A stretch of DNA of 64,000 bases, from contig NZ_JAMBNQ010000017.1 of assembly GCF_023715155.1 (NCBI RefSeq), positions 1 to 64,000 of the forward strand. The letters are read 5' to 3'. Made by a program: the position numbers and the translations under genes. The notes beneath the pieces are model-generated. The model was given only the letters and a program-made list of their open reading frames with translations, did no database searches and had not been told where the DNA came from. The stretch is from Neobacillus mesonae. Lineage in GTDB: Bacteria > Bacillota > Bacilli > Bacillales > Cytobacillaceae. Shown piece after piece: positions 43,094-52,341 of the stretch. The stretch's first letter is position 1; each line of letters begins with the position of its first letter.

Positions 43094-44368
43094 CTAGAAA
43101 ATGAATTGGATTAACTTACCAATATAATAAACTAGTAAACCAACGATATTAAAGTCCGTTTCTGGAAAGGCTGTCCCTTTCAAACCAATGTTCTCCATAA
43201 TCGGATAAATGGTAGAAGGCCCAATAGCTATTAAAACGCCAACAACAAATGAACCTGCAACTGCTCCTTTCCAGCCTCCAGTAGCGTTACCAAATACACC
43301 GGCAGTAGCACCAATAAAGAAGTATGGAACTGCTACAGGAATAATAACAGCCATATTTAACACTCCGAAGGCAAACATACACAGCAGGCCGCCGACATAG
43401 GAACTTAGGAAACCAATAACCGTTGCTGTCGGGGCAAACGGGAATACAATTGGACAGTCTAGAGCTGGCTTAGCATTAGGGATTAAACGTTCAGAAATAC
43501 CTACAAACGCATTCACAATTTCCCCTAAGAGCATACGGACCCCTGTAATAATGACATAAAGCGATGCCGCAAAGCCAAGTCCCTGGAACAAAGGATATAC
43601 TAACCAATTCACACCTTTAGACAATGTCTCAACTTCCGTTTTACCGGCAGCAAAAGCTGCAATATAAAAGAAAACAATGATAGTAATACTTACTCCAACG
43701 ACGTAATCCTTAAAGATGGATAACCAGCCTGGAAGTTTCAAGTTTTCTGTGCTGTCTTCCGGCTTTCCAACTTTTGACCCAATCCAGCCCGATAAGGCAT
43801 ACCCTACTGTCACATAATGGCCAAGTGCCAATTCATCGTCACCGGTAACCTTCCGCATATATGGCTGGCAGATCGCCGGAAACAATGCAGCACATATCCC
43901 TAAGAGAATACCGCCAACCACTACAATGGTTGTATTACTAACACCCAAAGCTTTCATCATAACGGTTAGCAGGGCAGCTAAATAAAGATTATGTTGTCCT
44001 GTTAAAAAGATATATTTTAACGGTGTAAATCTTGCTACAACTAGATTCATAGCAAAACCCAGCACCATTACTAACGATACCGTAGTACCAAATTTTTGTT
44101 GTGCTAGAGCGGTGACCGCCTCAGCTAGAGGCAGGACTCCTTTAAGTCCAAAACCTGCCGCAAATAAATCTTGGAAACTTGATAAAGCTACAACCGCGGC
44201 CCCGGAGCCAACACCAAATACTAGGAATCCAACAATGGTTTTTAAAGTTCCAGAAATAACATTATCAATGGATTGCTTTTGTAAAATTAACCCTATAAAA
44301 GCCATAAGGCCAACTAAAATGGCAGCAGAGCTTAGTAAATCAAACACAATCACCTTAATCAGTTCCAT
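43094..44368 (-). CDS. PTS EIIC, ascorbate (UlaA/SgaT) family
   Basis: 424 residues, about 11 helices, AGGGGAG upstream of the ATG. The family is recognised by FGVGSGAAVVALSSFQDLF, RFTPLKYIFLTGQHNLYLAALL (seen as FTPLKYIFLTGHH-like) and the C-terminal GNATGGWKGAVAGSFVVG. It transports and, with EIIB and EIIA, phosphorylates a sugar acid or related polyol. Encoded between EIIB and transketolase. Confidence 0.9.
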   Translation of the reverse strand: MELIKVIVFDLLSSAAILVGLMAFIGLILQKQSIDNVISGTLKTIVGFLVFGVGSGAAVVALSSFQDLFAAGFGLKGVLPLAEAVTALAQQKFGTTVSLVMVLGFAMNLVVARFTPLKYIFLTGQHNLYLAALLTVMMKALGVSNTTIVVVGGILLGICAALFPAICQPYMRKVTGDDELALGHYVTVGYALSGWIGSKVGKPEDSTENLKLPGWLSIFKDYVVGVSITIIVFFYIAAFAAGKTEVETLSKGVNWLVYPLFQGLGFAASLYVIITGVRMLLGEIVNAFVGISERLIPNAKPALDCPIVFPFAPTATVIGFLSSYVGGLLCMFAFGVLNMAVIIPVAVPYFFIGATAGVFGNATGGWKGAVAGSFVVGVLIAIGPSTIYPIMENIGLKGTAFPETDFNIVGLLVYYIGKLIQFIF

Positions 44369-44439
44369 TTGGATATTCTCCCCTCAGTGCCAATTATTTG
44401 TATAAAACTAGACTCAAAACTGCTGTATGTGAAAGATTA

Positions 44440-44727
44440 TTAGGAAACCTGGCTTGTTTCCTCTAGAAACTTCTCAAGTTTTTCTTTAATTTCTTTTTTA
44501 TCCATTAGATTTTGAATCCCAATAATGTATTTTACTTTTCCTTTTAAATCTGGAACCAAATCTGCCATTGTAATCAGTAGATCTCCCCTAAATTGGCTAA
44601 CGGCATCAATTGAATTATGTTCTGCTTTAATCGGAAATTTATTTTCTCTGATTACTTGATCCACTTTAATCTTTAACATCATACTTGAACCCATTCCTGT
44701 CCTACATGCTATTAAGGCTGTTTTCAT
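44440..44727 (-). CDS. PTS EIIB, ascorbate/lactose-type
   Basis: 95 residues, ATG behind AAGGAG. The phospho-Cys sits in the P-loop ACRTGMGSSMML (about residue 8). It receives phosphate from an EIIA, here probably the C-terminal domain of the regulator or a separate EIIA, and passes it to sugar on EIIC. Overlaps the end of the regulator gene by 4 bases (ATGA). Confidence 0.92.
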   Translation of the reverse strand: MKTALIACRTGMGSSMMLKIKVDQVIRENKFPIKAEHNSIDAVSQFRGDLLITMADLVPDLKGKVKYIIGIQNLMDKKEIKEKLEKFLEETSQVS

Positions 44728-46811
44728 ATTTTTTTCTCTCCTTTTTCATATGCTAAAATAAATTCATAAACTTCATGAGATTCTTTTGCACTATCAAGTT
44801 TTTGAAAAAACTCAGGACGTTCTAATAGTTCCACTAATTCTGCCATTGCCGTTAAGTGTGTTTCATTGTCAATCGCACTTAAACAGAAAATATATTGAAC
44901 CGGATCATTGTCTTCGTTTCCAAAATGAATAGGATCTTTTAATCTATTTATACTGATGGCAATCTCTTTTGATCCGCACTCGGGTCTTGCATGGGGCAGA
45001 GCAACATGTTCCGCAATGACAATGTACGGGCCAGACTCACTTGCTGAATCGATCATGGCTTGAATATATTCAGATGAAACTTTCGCCTCATCCACAAGGG
45101 GCTGCCCTGCCTTTCGGATTGCATCCTGCCAATCATCTGCTTCCACATTTAATTGAATTAAATTTTCACTGATAATATCACTTAGCATGGGCTCCTTCAC
45201 TTCCTGTGGACCTTTTTTATTATTGGTAAACAGCTCATATAAACTAGTTTCTAATCCTGCTCTATCCTTTATTTCTGCATAGTTATCTATGATTTTCATC
45301 ATATGCTGAATAGAAGGCTGATTGAAAACTGGCTTTCCTATGAGTGTATATACATTTTGGATAAACTTGAATTTTTCCAAGCTGCTCATAATTGGATTCA
45401 CGATAATAAGCGGGATTCTTGATGTGGTTAATTTTGCAGAAGGTACTGTGGAAAACATGATGTCGGCTTTTACTTTAATGGAATCCAATTGTTCAATCTC
45501 CAGCGGGGGATGAAATTCAAATTCTGGAAACATTTCTCGAAGTTCTTTATACAAAATAGCAGATGTTCCTACCCCGCTCGGACACACGATCAGTGCATTC
45601 TTTTTCCCTGTAAATTCTTCATTCATGTTGGTGATAATAGAAGCAAAATGAATAATGAGATACGCAACTTCCTCATCCGGAATGTCATTTTTAAAAATGG
45701 CGCTAAAGGGTCTCAAAGTCTCCCTTACTAATTTATAGAGTTCCTTATATTCTTGTTGAATTTTCAATAATAAAGGATTTACAATGGGCAGCCTGAATAA
45801 AAGACGATAGTACGCTGGCCGAAAGTGCATAAACAGTTGGGTAACGACCTTTTCATATTCAAAGAAACGTACACCCGATAAACTTTCAAAACGATTGACG
45901 ATTCCTTTGACCAGTTCTAATATAACAGTTCGATCCCTGGTGTATTTAGTTATATCACCAACCGATAAGCCTAATATCCATGCACCCAAATATTCCTCTT
46001 CTTCTTGGGATTGAACGTGAAAACTCTTTAATAAACTCTTGGCAAAGTGAAACTCATTCGTATTTTTAAGAATCGATTTGTTTCTTCCTTTAGAAGGAAT
46101 TTGGCCGCTGTTCTTTATCCTGGATAGAATAAAGATAAAGCTATAAATAAATTCCAGCATCCTATTTTCAACAAAATTAATAGACCAACTTTCGGAGTTT
46201 TTTTGTACAATGGGCTGAACATCTTGTAATAGCATCAATTGATTCTTATTCGTATACCAATCTAACAGTTTTGAACCATTCGGATAGGATAAGATGTTAA
46301 TGACAAACCCCATCATGCAGTAGCGAAGATTCCTTTCATCTCCTTTTAAGGAATATCCCCTTATACGATCATAAATTATCTGTACATGATAGTCTTTAAG
46401 ATGGTTGTTTAAATGTTTCATATCCTTTAAAGCGGTTGTTTTACCAATATCAAATAAGGAGATCAAATGATTTATAGAAAGATAATCTTGATGATTAAAA
46501 AGAAAAAGATAAATGAATGCCATTCTCTCTTTATCTCCAAACATGTATGCAGCTGCTGCTTTCTCAACTCCTTTCTCAGATAATTGCTTTATAACATATT
46601 GCTTTGTTTCAGGTGGTACAATAATCCCTTTTCTCTTTAATTTTTCTACTTTAGGATACTTACACTCCGATAACCAATCATTAATCTTTAACAGGTCATA
46701 ATCAATCTGTCGTCTTGTTAACCCCGTCCTTTTCTGGATTTCTTCAAAACTGATTAAATCGTACCTTATTAACAAATCTAATAATTGAAGACTTCTTTGT
46801 TCAAGCACCAT
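44724..46811 (-). CDS. PRD-containing transcriptional regulator with EIIB-like and EIIA domains
   Basis: 695 residues, ATG after AGGAGGT. Domains: HTH (about 10-60, RRQIDYDLLKINDW), a second HTH region (about 110-150), two PRDs (PRD2 contains the HFRPAYYR His motif, about 345), EIIB-like GVGTSAILYKEL (about 425) and a fructose-type EIIA with VALPHARPE (about 615). PTS phosphorylation of the PRDs tunes activation. No separate EIIA gene lies in this operon, so the regulator EIIA may also serve transport. Upstream lie a palindrome (46879-46897) and a cre-like site. Confidence 0.93.
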   Translation of the reverse strand: MVLEQRSLQLLDLLIRYDLISFEEIQKRTGLTRRQIDYDLLKINDWLSECKYPKVEKLKRKGIIVPPETKQYVIKQLSEKGVEKAAAAYMFGDKERMAFIYLFLFNHQDYLSINHLISLFDIGKTTALKDMKHLNNHLKDYHVQIIYDRIRGYSLKGDERNLRYCMMGFVINILSYPNGSKLLDWYTNKNQLMLLQDVQPIVQKNSESWSINFVENRMLEFIYSFIFILSRIKNSGQIPSKGRNKSILKNTNEFHFAKSLLKSFHVQSQEEEEYLGAWILGLSVGDITKYTRDRTVILELVKGIVNRFESLSGVRFFEYEKVVTQLFMHFRPAYYRLLFRLPIVNPLLLKIQQEYKELYKLVRETLRPFSAIFKNDIPDEEVAYLIIHFASIITNMNEEFTGKKNALIVCPSGVGTSAILYKELREMFPEFEFHPPLEIEQLDSIKVKADIMFSTVPSAKLTTSRIPLIIVNPIMSSLEKFKFIQNVYTLIGKPVFNQPSIQHMMKIIDNYAEIKDRAGLETSLYELFTNNKKGPQEVKEPMLSDIISENLIQLNVEADDWQDAIRKAGQPLVDEAKVSSEYIQAMIDSASESGPYIVIAEHVALPHARPECGSKEIAISINRLKDPIHFGNEDNDPVQYIFCLSAIDNETHLTAMAELVELLERPEFFQKLDSAKESHEVYEFILAYEKGEKKI

Positions 46812-46838
46812 TGGTTACCTCCTAATCTCATCATACGT

Positions 46839-46852
46839 TGGAAACGCATTCA
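46839..46852. promoter_or_regulatory. cre-like site upstream of the PTS operon
   Basis: TGGAAACGCATTCA matches the TGNAANCGN-N4-CA frame of CcpA sites, with deviations at positions 3 and 10. It ends 28 bases upstream of the regulator start, where CcpA would repress. Confidence 0.4.
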
Positions 46853-46878
46853 TAATAACGTCTATTGGGGTTATAAAA

Positions 46879-46897
46879 TGTAAATACTATTTACATA
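46879..46897. promoter_or_regulatory. Perfect palindrome ATGTAAATACTATTTACAT
   Basis: A 19-bp palindrome 68 bases upstream of the PTS regulator start; a likely operator for that regulator. A near copy lies at 36537-36555. Confidence 0.6.
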
Positions 46898-46989
46898 GAT
46901 TGTATTGAAGAACTGGGATGGTTTGTCCGTCCTTAAAACAACTAAGGAATAAAAAAACAGAGCTGCCTATGCTTCCAAGGATTGAAGGA

Positions 46990-47615
46990 TCATTTTGATT
47001 CATCAAAAGCTTGTTGGGCTAGAATAAGTGCCCCAGAAGTTCCGGCGTTATCACCTAAATCAGGACCTACAATATACGGAGTAAAATCTGGTAAAGTAAT
47101 GTAGTTGTTTATTACCTTAGGCAAATGTTTATAAATGGATGCAAATACTTTCTGTTGTTTCATGACTACTCCGCCAAGAATAAGCTTTCTTGGAGATAGA
47201 ATTAAAATGTATAGCATAAGGGCCTGAACAAGATAGTACCCTTCCAAGTCCCAAACCTTCGAGTGCTCCACCAAGTTAATCCCTACATCACCCCAGCGAT
47301 TTTTTATAGCAGGTCCTAACGCAAGACCCTCCAGACAATCTTGGTGTTAGGGGCATTTTCCTTGATATTGGTCGTCGGAATGACGCCTAACTAGAATATG
47401 GCCCATTTCCGGATGGGATATCCCTGCTCAATTTAACCGTTTACAACAGCTCCTGCCCCCAATACCTGTACCAACAGTAATATATATACAACTATCCAAT
47501 CCTTTTGCAGCGCCAAGAGAAATTTCTCCTAATGCAGCAGCATTTACATCCGTTGTAAAACCGATTGGAACCCCAAAGGCATCTTTCAACGCTTGGACAA
47601 ATGACATAAAGGGGG
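46990..47615 (-). pseudogene. Broken second copy of the ROK sugar kinase
   Basis: The C-terminal frame (from 47274 on) matches residues about 195-288 of the kinase at 36644-37510 (EHS-x-VWDLEGYYL, ILSP-x-KLILGG). Upstream, 47615 to 47440 matches the middle part in another frame ([35 protein letters not shown]), then stops and frameshifts follow (for example in the segment that should read HPEMGHILVRRHP). The first 85 or so residues, including the ATP loop, are absent. Confidence 0.9.
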
Positions 47616-47688
47616 ATATAGTTGATCAGATTCAAATTCCGACCCCATTTAGATAACCAATTCCAATATCCATTAAATAAATGATAAT

Positions 47689-47696
47689 GTTATAAT
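47689..47696 (+). promoter_or_regulatory. Extended -10 promoter of the GH26 gene
   Basis: TGTTATAAT (47688-47696) fits TGN-TATAAT, about 90 bases before the start codon. No good -35 hexamer is seen, which is usual for extended -10 promoters. Confidence 0.45.
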
Positions 47697-47785
47697 AGCA
47701 GAAGGCACAAAAAGAGTTATAAGAAATTGAGGTATTGGCTTCAAAAATAGAAGAATAATTTTTAGAAAAAGGTAATTTGATTTAA

Positions 47786-49216
47786 GTGGTGAATTCTGTG
47801 AAATCTCTTAATAAAACTTCTATAATCATTTTTTTAGTCTGCTTATCAATTATATTTCTTAACAAGGGAAATTTGGAATCAAATTCAAATGACTGGATTA
47901 TTTATCAAGCAGAAGACAGTTCATTAAATGGTGTTAATGTTGCTAAGAACACCTCAAATTATTTAGGAAAAGGTTATGTGACGGACTTCAATAATCCAAA
48001 GGACTTTATAAATTTTAAGGTGAATGTTCCTAATAAAGGATTATATGTACTAAAAGTTCGTTATTCAGTTCCCACCGGTCGGGGAGATAAGCGTACAAGA
48101 GTTATTTTAAATGGAAAGGATATAGGGGAAATCGTTTTACTCGAATCTGAATCAAATAAATTTACTGAAAGTACCGGTAAAATTATAAAATTACAAAAGG
48201 GAATAAACACGATTAAATTTTTGTCGGATTGGGGATATTATAATTTCGATAGTATTAAAGTAAAACTTGCTTCCTCTAAAGATATTAATAGTATTAGAAA
48301 TAACCTTGTTAACCATAACGCTTCAAAAGAGGCAAGGAGACTTATGGCTTTCTTAGTAGATAATAATGGAAAAAGTATAATTTCCGGTCAACAGGGTCTA
48401 TCTTATGTTGATTGGATTTATAAAGCCACTGGAAAAAAGCCTGCTATTGTTGGATTCGATTTTAAGAATTACTCTCCATCTCTAACTAGTCACGGTATAG
48501 CATCAAACCAAGTGCAACAGGCAATTGAATGGAGTAGAGCAGGCGGAATCGTCCAATTTCAATGGCATTGGAATGCTCCGAAAGATCTTAAAGAGTGGGA
48601 TAAAGGATTTTATACAAAATTTACATCCTTTGATATTGAATATGCATTAGACCATCCTAAATCAGAAGAATATAAGTTAATTATGCGTGATATTGATGCT
48701 ATTGCTGTACAATTAAAAACACTTCAAATTGCGAAAGTACCAGTTTTATTTCGACCGTTACACGAAGCAGAGGGTGGCTGGTTTTGGTGGGGAGCTAAGG
48801 GTCCCGAAACTGCAAAAAAACTTTATAAAATAATGTTTAACCGTCTCACTTATCACCATAAGATTAATAATCTTATATGGATTTGGAATTCATTATCTCC
48901 AAACTGGTATCCAGGGGATAATTATGTAGATATAGTTAGTTATGATTCCTATCCTAATGTAGGCAATTACGGATCGGCTAAAAATAAATACGAGCGTTTA
49001 ATATCGCTTGTACGGAACAAAAAATTAGTTACCATGTCAGAAAATGGATCTATACCGGATCCTGAGAATTTAATAAAAGATAAAGTAAGTTGGAGTTGGT
49101 TTATGACGTGGTCTGATTTTATTAAAACTAAAAACAGTTTAGAACATGTGCGAAAAGTTTATAATAGTAAAAATGTAATAACTTTGGACAAATTACCTGA
49201 ATTTAAAAAATACTAG
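47786..49216 (+). CDS. Secreted GH26 glycanase (beta-mannanase family) with N-terminal CBM35-like module
   Basis: 476 residues from GTG 47786; GTG 47798 is an alternative. Signal peptide or anchor at about 9-27. Residues 36-165 are a beta-sandwich carbohydrate-binding module (YQAEDSSLNGV, KGLYVLKVRYS, GINTIKFLS). The GH26 domain (about 175-460) has the acid/base E327 in LFRPLHEAEGGWFWWG and the nucleophile E419 in TMSENGSIPD, with QFQWHWNAP typical of the family. GH26 cleaves beta-1,4-mannans or related glycans. It converges on the polysaccharide cluster, so it may trim or degrade that polymer, or feed on plant mannan with ManA and the ROK kinase. Confidence 0.92.
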   Translation: MVNSVKSLNKTSIIIFLVCLSIIFLNKGNLESNSNDWIIYQAEDSSLNGVNVAKNTSNYLGKGYVTDFNNPKDFINFKVNVPNKGLYVLKVRYSVPTGRGDKRTRVILNGKDIGEIVLLESESNKFTESTGKIIKLQKGINTIKFLSDWGYYNFDSIKVKLASSKDINSIRNNLVNHNASKEARRLMAFLVDNNGKSIISGQQGLSYVDWIYKATGKKPAIVGFDFKNYSPSLTSHGIASNQVQQAIEWSRAGGIVQFQWHWNAPKDLKEWDKGFYTKFTSFDIEYALDHPKSEEYKLIMRDIDAIAVQLKTLQIAKVPVLFRPLHEAEGGWFWWGAKGPETAKKLYKIMFNRLTYHHKINNLIWIWNSLSPNWYPGDNYVDIVSYDSYPNVGNYGSAKNKYERLISLVRNKKLVTMSENGSIPDPENLIKDKVSWSWFMTWSDFIKTKNSLEHVRKVYNSKNVITLDKLPEFKKY

Positions 49217-49320
49217 GTTACCCAATAAATGCTTTAAATACTTTGCTATTTATATCCCTTACCATCATAAATTTCCAAAAAATTTTACGTAAGTTTGAGT
49301 TAAATACACTTATTAATATT

Positions 49321-49363
49321 AAAAAGCTCCCGGGCTGAAATAAATCCAACCCGAGAGCTTTTT
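49321..49363. terminator. Bidirectional terminator between GH26 and polymerase genes
   Basis: AAAAAGCTCCCGGG pairs with CCCGAGAGCTTTTT (one mismatch), with T-runs on both strands. It marks the end of the polysaccharide cluster. Confidence 0.9.
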
Positions 49364-50609
49364 ACGCAACTATTTTCACCTTTTTATTTTTTTTCTTTAC
49401 TAGTTGTTTATTTAATTTTAATCTAAATCTATTTTTATTTGGTACTAAAGTTAATAATATAAAAATCAAATAGATTTTATGCGGTTGTAACAAGTTTCCT
49501 CCTAGAAACAAGTACATAAATAACAACGCAGTGGAAATCAATAATGAAATCTTATTTCTATAAATATTCCACAAAAAGAAGATAATAAAGATAAAGCAAC
49601 CAATAAAACCGTATTCAATAATTAGTTTTGGTATAGGTGTAAAATTAGCTGTAAAATCTAAGGAAAGATTATCGGCTTTTCCTGGTCCAATACCAAATAA
49701 ATAGGCAAAAATAGAACCATCAGCATATTGAGATAGAGCTTTAAAAGGAGCAAAGAATCTAATGTATCCACTATTAGTTGTGCTTGAGCCTGTAAGTTCA
49801 TAAGTTCTGCTAAGAATAACACGTCCCAAATCAGTATTAAAAAACCATATTGCAAGTGGTATAAGGACAGTAGAAAAGCCTAATACCTTTTTTTTACCCA
49901 ATTTCAAAAATGCAAAAATGCCAAATATAGCTACGACTAATAATCCTGTTCCTGATAATGAAATTAATATTGCCGAAAAATATAAGAGCAAATATTTAAA
50001 TCGTTTAAAATAAACAAATTCAATTAAGATTGCAACTGATAAGAATTGTGAAAAGGTAGAAGGCTCTAACATGAACATACCATTTGTTTTCATAATTTGC
50101 GAACCATAAAAAATAGGATAGGTCGTGTTATAACCTGATGCCACAAATTTTTCCGGCAAAAAGGCTAATAAATCAATATATGGTGCCCCTATGAATTGAA
50201 TTAATAATTGTATGATTCCAATAAAAGCAATTATACTGGTACATGATTGGAGGTAGAGAAGAATTTTTTCGAAAAAAACAGAGTCTTTACTCTCCAATTG
50301 AAAAATCAATGGCAAGTACAAAATAAGTAAATAAAAAATAGAAAATGCAGAATAGCTATCTTGAAATAAAGTAATTAAAAGTAAACTAACTGAAGCGGTT
50401 AGATACAATCCAAAACTTAGATTGTTTATTCTAATTTTATTTGATATAGATAAAAGGAGGATTCCTAATAAAGTTATAGGGAGTATAATCGGCACCTGAA
50501 ACCCACCTACCGAAATAACGATCCTTTCGGCAAAAATCATTGAAAAAATTATAAATGCTACCATTCTGTATTCGAATGTTTTATTACTTAAAAAGGGTGT
50601 TTGAATCAT
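49362..50609 (-). CDS. O-antigen ligase/polymerase-like membrane protein (Wzy-type)
   Basis: 415 residues, ATG after AAGGAGCG. About 11-12 hydrophobic helices, a large extracytoplasmic loop before the motif MLEPSTFSQFLSVAILIEF (Glu-Pro-Ser as in Wzy-like polymerases), and a very basic C-terminus (KKKNKKVK). Such proteins polymerise lipid-linked repeat units outside the membrane. Last gene of the cluster, separated from ugd by about 250 bases. Confidence 0.8.
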   Translation of the reverse strand: MIQTPFLSNKTFEYRMVAFIIFSMIFAERIVISVGGFQVPIILPITLLGILLLSISNKIRINNLSFGLYLTASVSLLLITLFQDSYSAFSIFYLLILYLPLIFQLESKDSVFFEKILLYLQSCTSIIAFIGIIQLLIQFIGAPYIDLLAFLPEKFVASGYNTTYPIFYGSQIMKTNGMFMLEPSTFSQFLSVAILIEFVYFKRFKYLLLYFSAILISLSGTGLLVVAIFGIFAFLKLGKKKVLGFSTVLIPLAIWFFNTDLGRVILSRTYELTGSSTTNSGYIRFFAPFKALSQYADGSIFAYLFGIGPGKADNLSLDFTANFTPIPKLIIEYGFIGCFIFIIFFLWNIYRNKISLLISTALLFMYLFLGGNLLQPHKIYLIFILLTLVPNKNRFRLKLNKQLVKKKNKKVKIVA

Positions 50610-50856
50610 GATACGCTCCTTATAAATAAAATAAGAACCATATTAAAGTGTACAATAACTTGCATTATTTTAACAGGTTAAAACAAAATATTATTTTGGT
50701 AAATGCTTATTTACATTTAGATGATTTTTGTACTATTTTTTAAAGTATTCTTTGGCTTACTTCTTTCGGATAAAATAGTGGTGGTTTGTTCCTTTATTTT
50801 TTAAGTAAAATTCCCCCTCGTCTAACCCAGCAGCAACAAGGAGGAAATTAAATTCT

Positions 50857-52176
50857 TTATACCAATGACACCTCTAAAGTATTAACTGTTTCTCTTCCAA
50901 TAGAATCATATATAATCTTCGACTCTCGGACATTTAAAAGATCATAGCAATTCCGACCATCAAGTATGATAGGGTTTCTCATTAATTCGTTATACTTTGA
51001 TAAGTCAAAATCCTTTACTTCATCCCATTCAGTAAAGATAAAGCAAATATCTGTATCCTTAAGAGTTTCCTCAATCGAATGGCAGTAACTTACGCCATTT
51101 GGATGTAATCTTTGGAAGTTTTCAATGCCAACGGGATCCCAGGCTTTTACATTAGCACCGTCCTCAAGCATAATTGGTATATTAACTAACGACGGTGCTT
51201 CTCTTAAATCATCAGTTCCTGGCTTAAATGTTAAACCTAAGACAGCCACACTTAAGCCTTTCAGACTATCAAAATACTTACGGGATTTCTTAATTAACTT
51301 TAGTTTTTGATTTTCATTTACATCTATGGCTGCCTTAATCGTTTTCAACTCGTAATCGTGAAAATTAGCTAGCCAGTGTAATGCCTTTGTATCTTTAGGA
51401 AAACAAGAACCGCCATAACCAATTCCAGAATTTAAGAATCGATTGCCAATTCTGCTATCATACCCCATTCCAAGGGCTACATCCTCAACATTTGCTCCAA
51501 TAATTTCGCATAGGTTCGCGATTTCATTAATAAATGAAATCTTCAGAGCTAGGAAGTCATTAGAAGCGTATTTAATCATTTCTGCACTCTTCCTATTGGT
51601 AAGAACAACCGGTGCATCAAATTTATTGTATACTTCCTTAAGAACTTTACCTGGGTCTTGATCTTCTACTCCGATAACAATTCTAGCAGGATGTAAAGTA
51701 TCTCTTACAGCAGTACCCTGTGCTAAAAACTCCGGATTAGATGCAATATGAACATTAACATTGTGGACAAGCTTTGTTTTAATTAAATCCTCAATTTTAT
51801 CATTTGTACCAATTGGTACAGTCGATTTCACTACGACAACGCAATCCTTTTCAATACTTTCTGCTATCTGTTCAGCTACTTCATAGACATAAGTTAGATT
51901 GGCTGATCCATCATGTTTTTCAGGAGTCCCAACACCAATAAAAATTACATCCGCATCTTTATAAGCTTCTCTGTAATGTGTTGTGAAGTTCAATCTATTC
52001 AAGTTTTTAACCATCAATTCATCTAGCCCTGGTTCGTAAATAGGAGAAATTCCTGAGCTCATTAAGGCTACTTTTCGTTCATCTATATCCACACAAGAAA
52101 CAATATGTCCCTTTTCTGCAAGACAAACACCCGTTACCAAGCCGACATATCCAGTTCCCGCCACGGCTATTTTCAT
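50857..52176 (-). CDS. ugd: UDP-glucose 6-dehydrogenase
   Basis: 439 residues, ATG after AAAGGTGG. NAD-binding AGTGYVGLVTGVCLAEKGH at the start, the catalytic Cys in GIGYGGSCFPKDTKAL (about residue 260) and the C-terminal UDP-binding domain with LTFKPGTDDLREAPS. It oxidises UDP-glucose to UDP-glucuronate, giving the polymer an acidic sugar. Similar to TuaD/YtcA of B. subtilis. Confidence 0.95.
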   Translation of the reverse strand: MKIAVAGTGYVGLVTGVCLAEKGHIVSCVDIDERKVALMSSGISPIYEPGLDELMVKNLNRLNFTTHYREAYKDADVIFIGVGTPEKHDGSANLTYVYEVAEQIAESIEKDCVVVVKSTVPIGTNDKIEDLIKTKLVHNVNVHIASNPEFLAQGTAVRDTLHPARIVIGVEDQDPGKVLKEVYNKFDAPVVLTNRKSAEMIKYASNDFLALKISFINEIANLCEIIGANVEDVALGMGYDSRIGNRFLNSGIGYGGSCFPKDTKALHWLANFHDYELKTIKAAIDVNENQKLKLIKKSRKYFDSLKGLSVAVLGLTFKPGTDDLREAPSLVNIPIMLEDGANVKAWDPVGIENFQRLHPNGVSYCHSIEETLKDTDICFIFTEWDEVKDFDLSKYNELMRNPIILDGRNCYDLLNVRESKIIYDSIGRETVNTLEVSLV

Positions 52177-52341
52177 TTATATTCCACCTTTATTATTTTA
52201 TAAAAAAGAATATTTTATCTATAAAAGTTATATTAATTAAAAAGAAGAAACCAAAATTATTATAAACCTATATTCTTTTTAAGTATATATAAGTCTCTAT
52301 ACAAGAAACCCAATTTTAGGAAAGGTAACCCACCTTTATCC

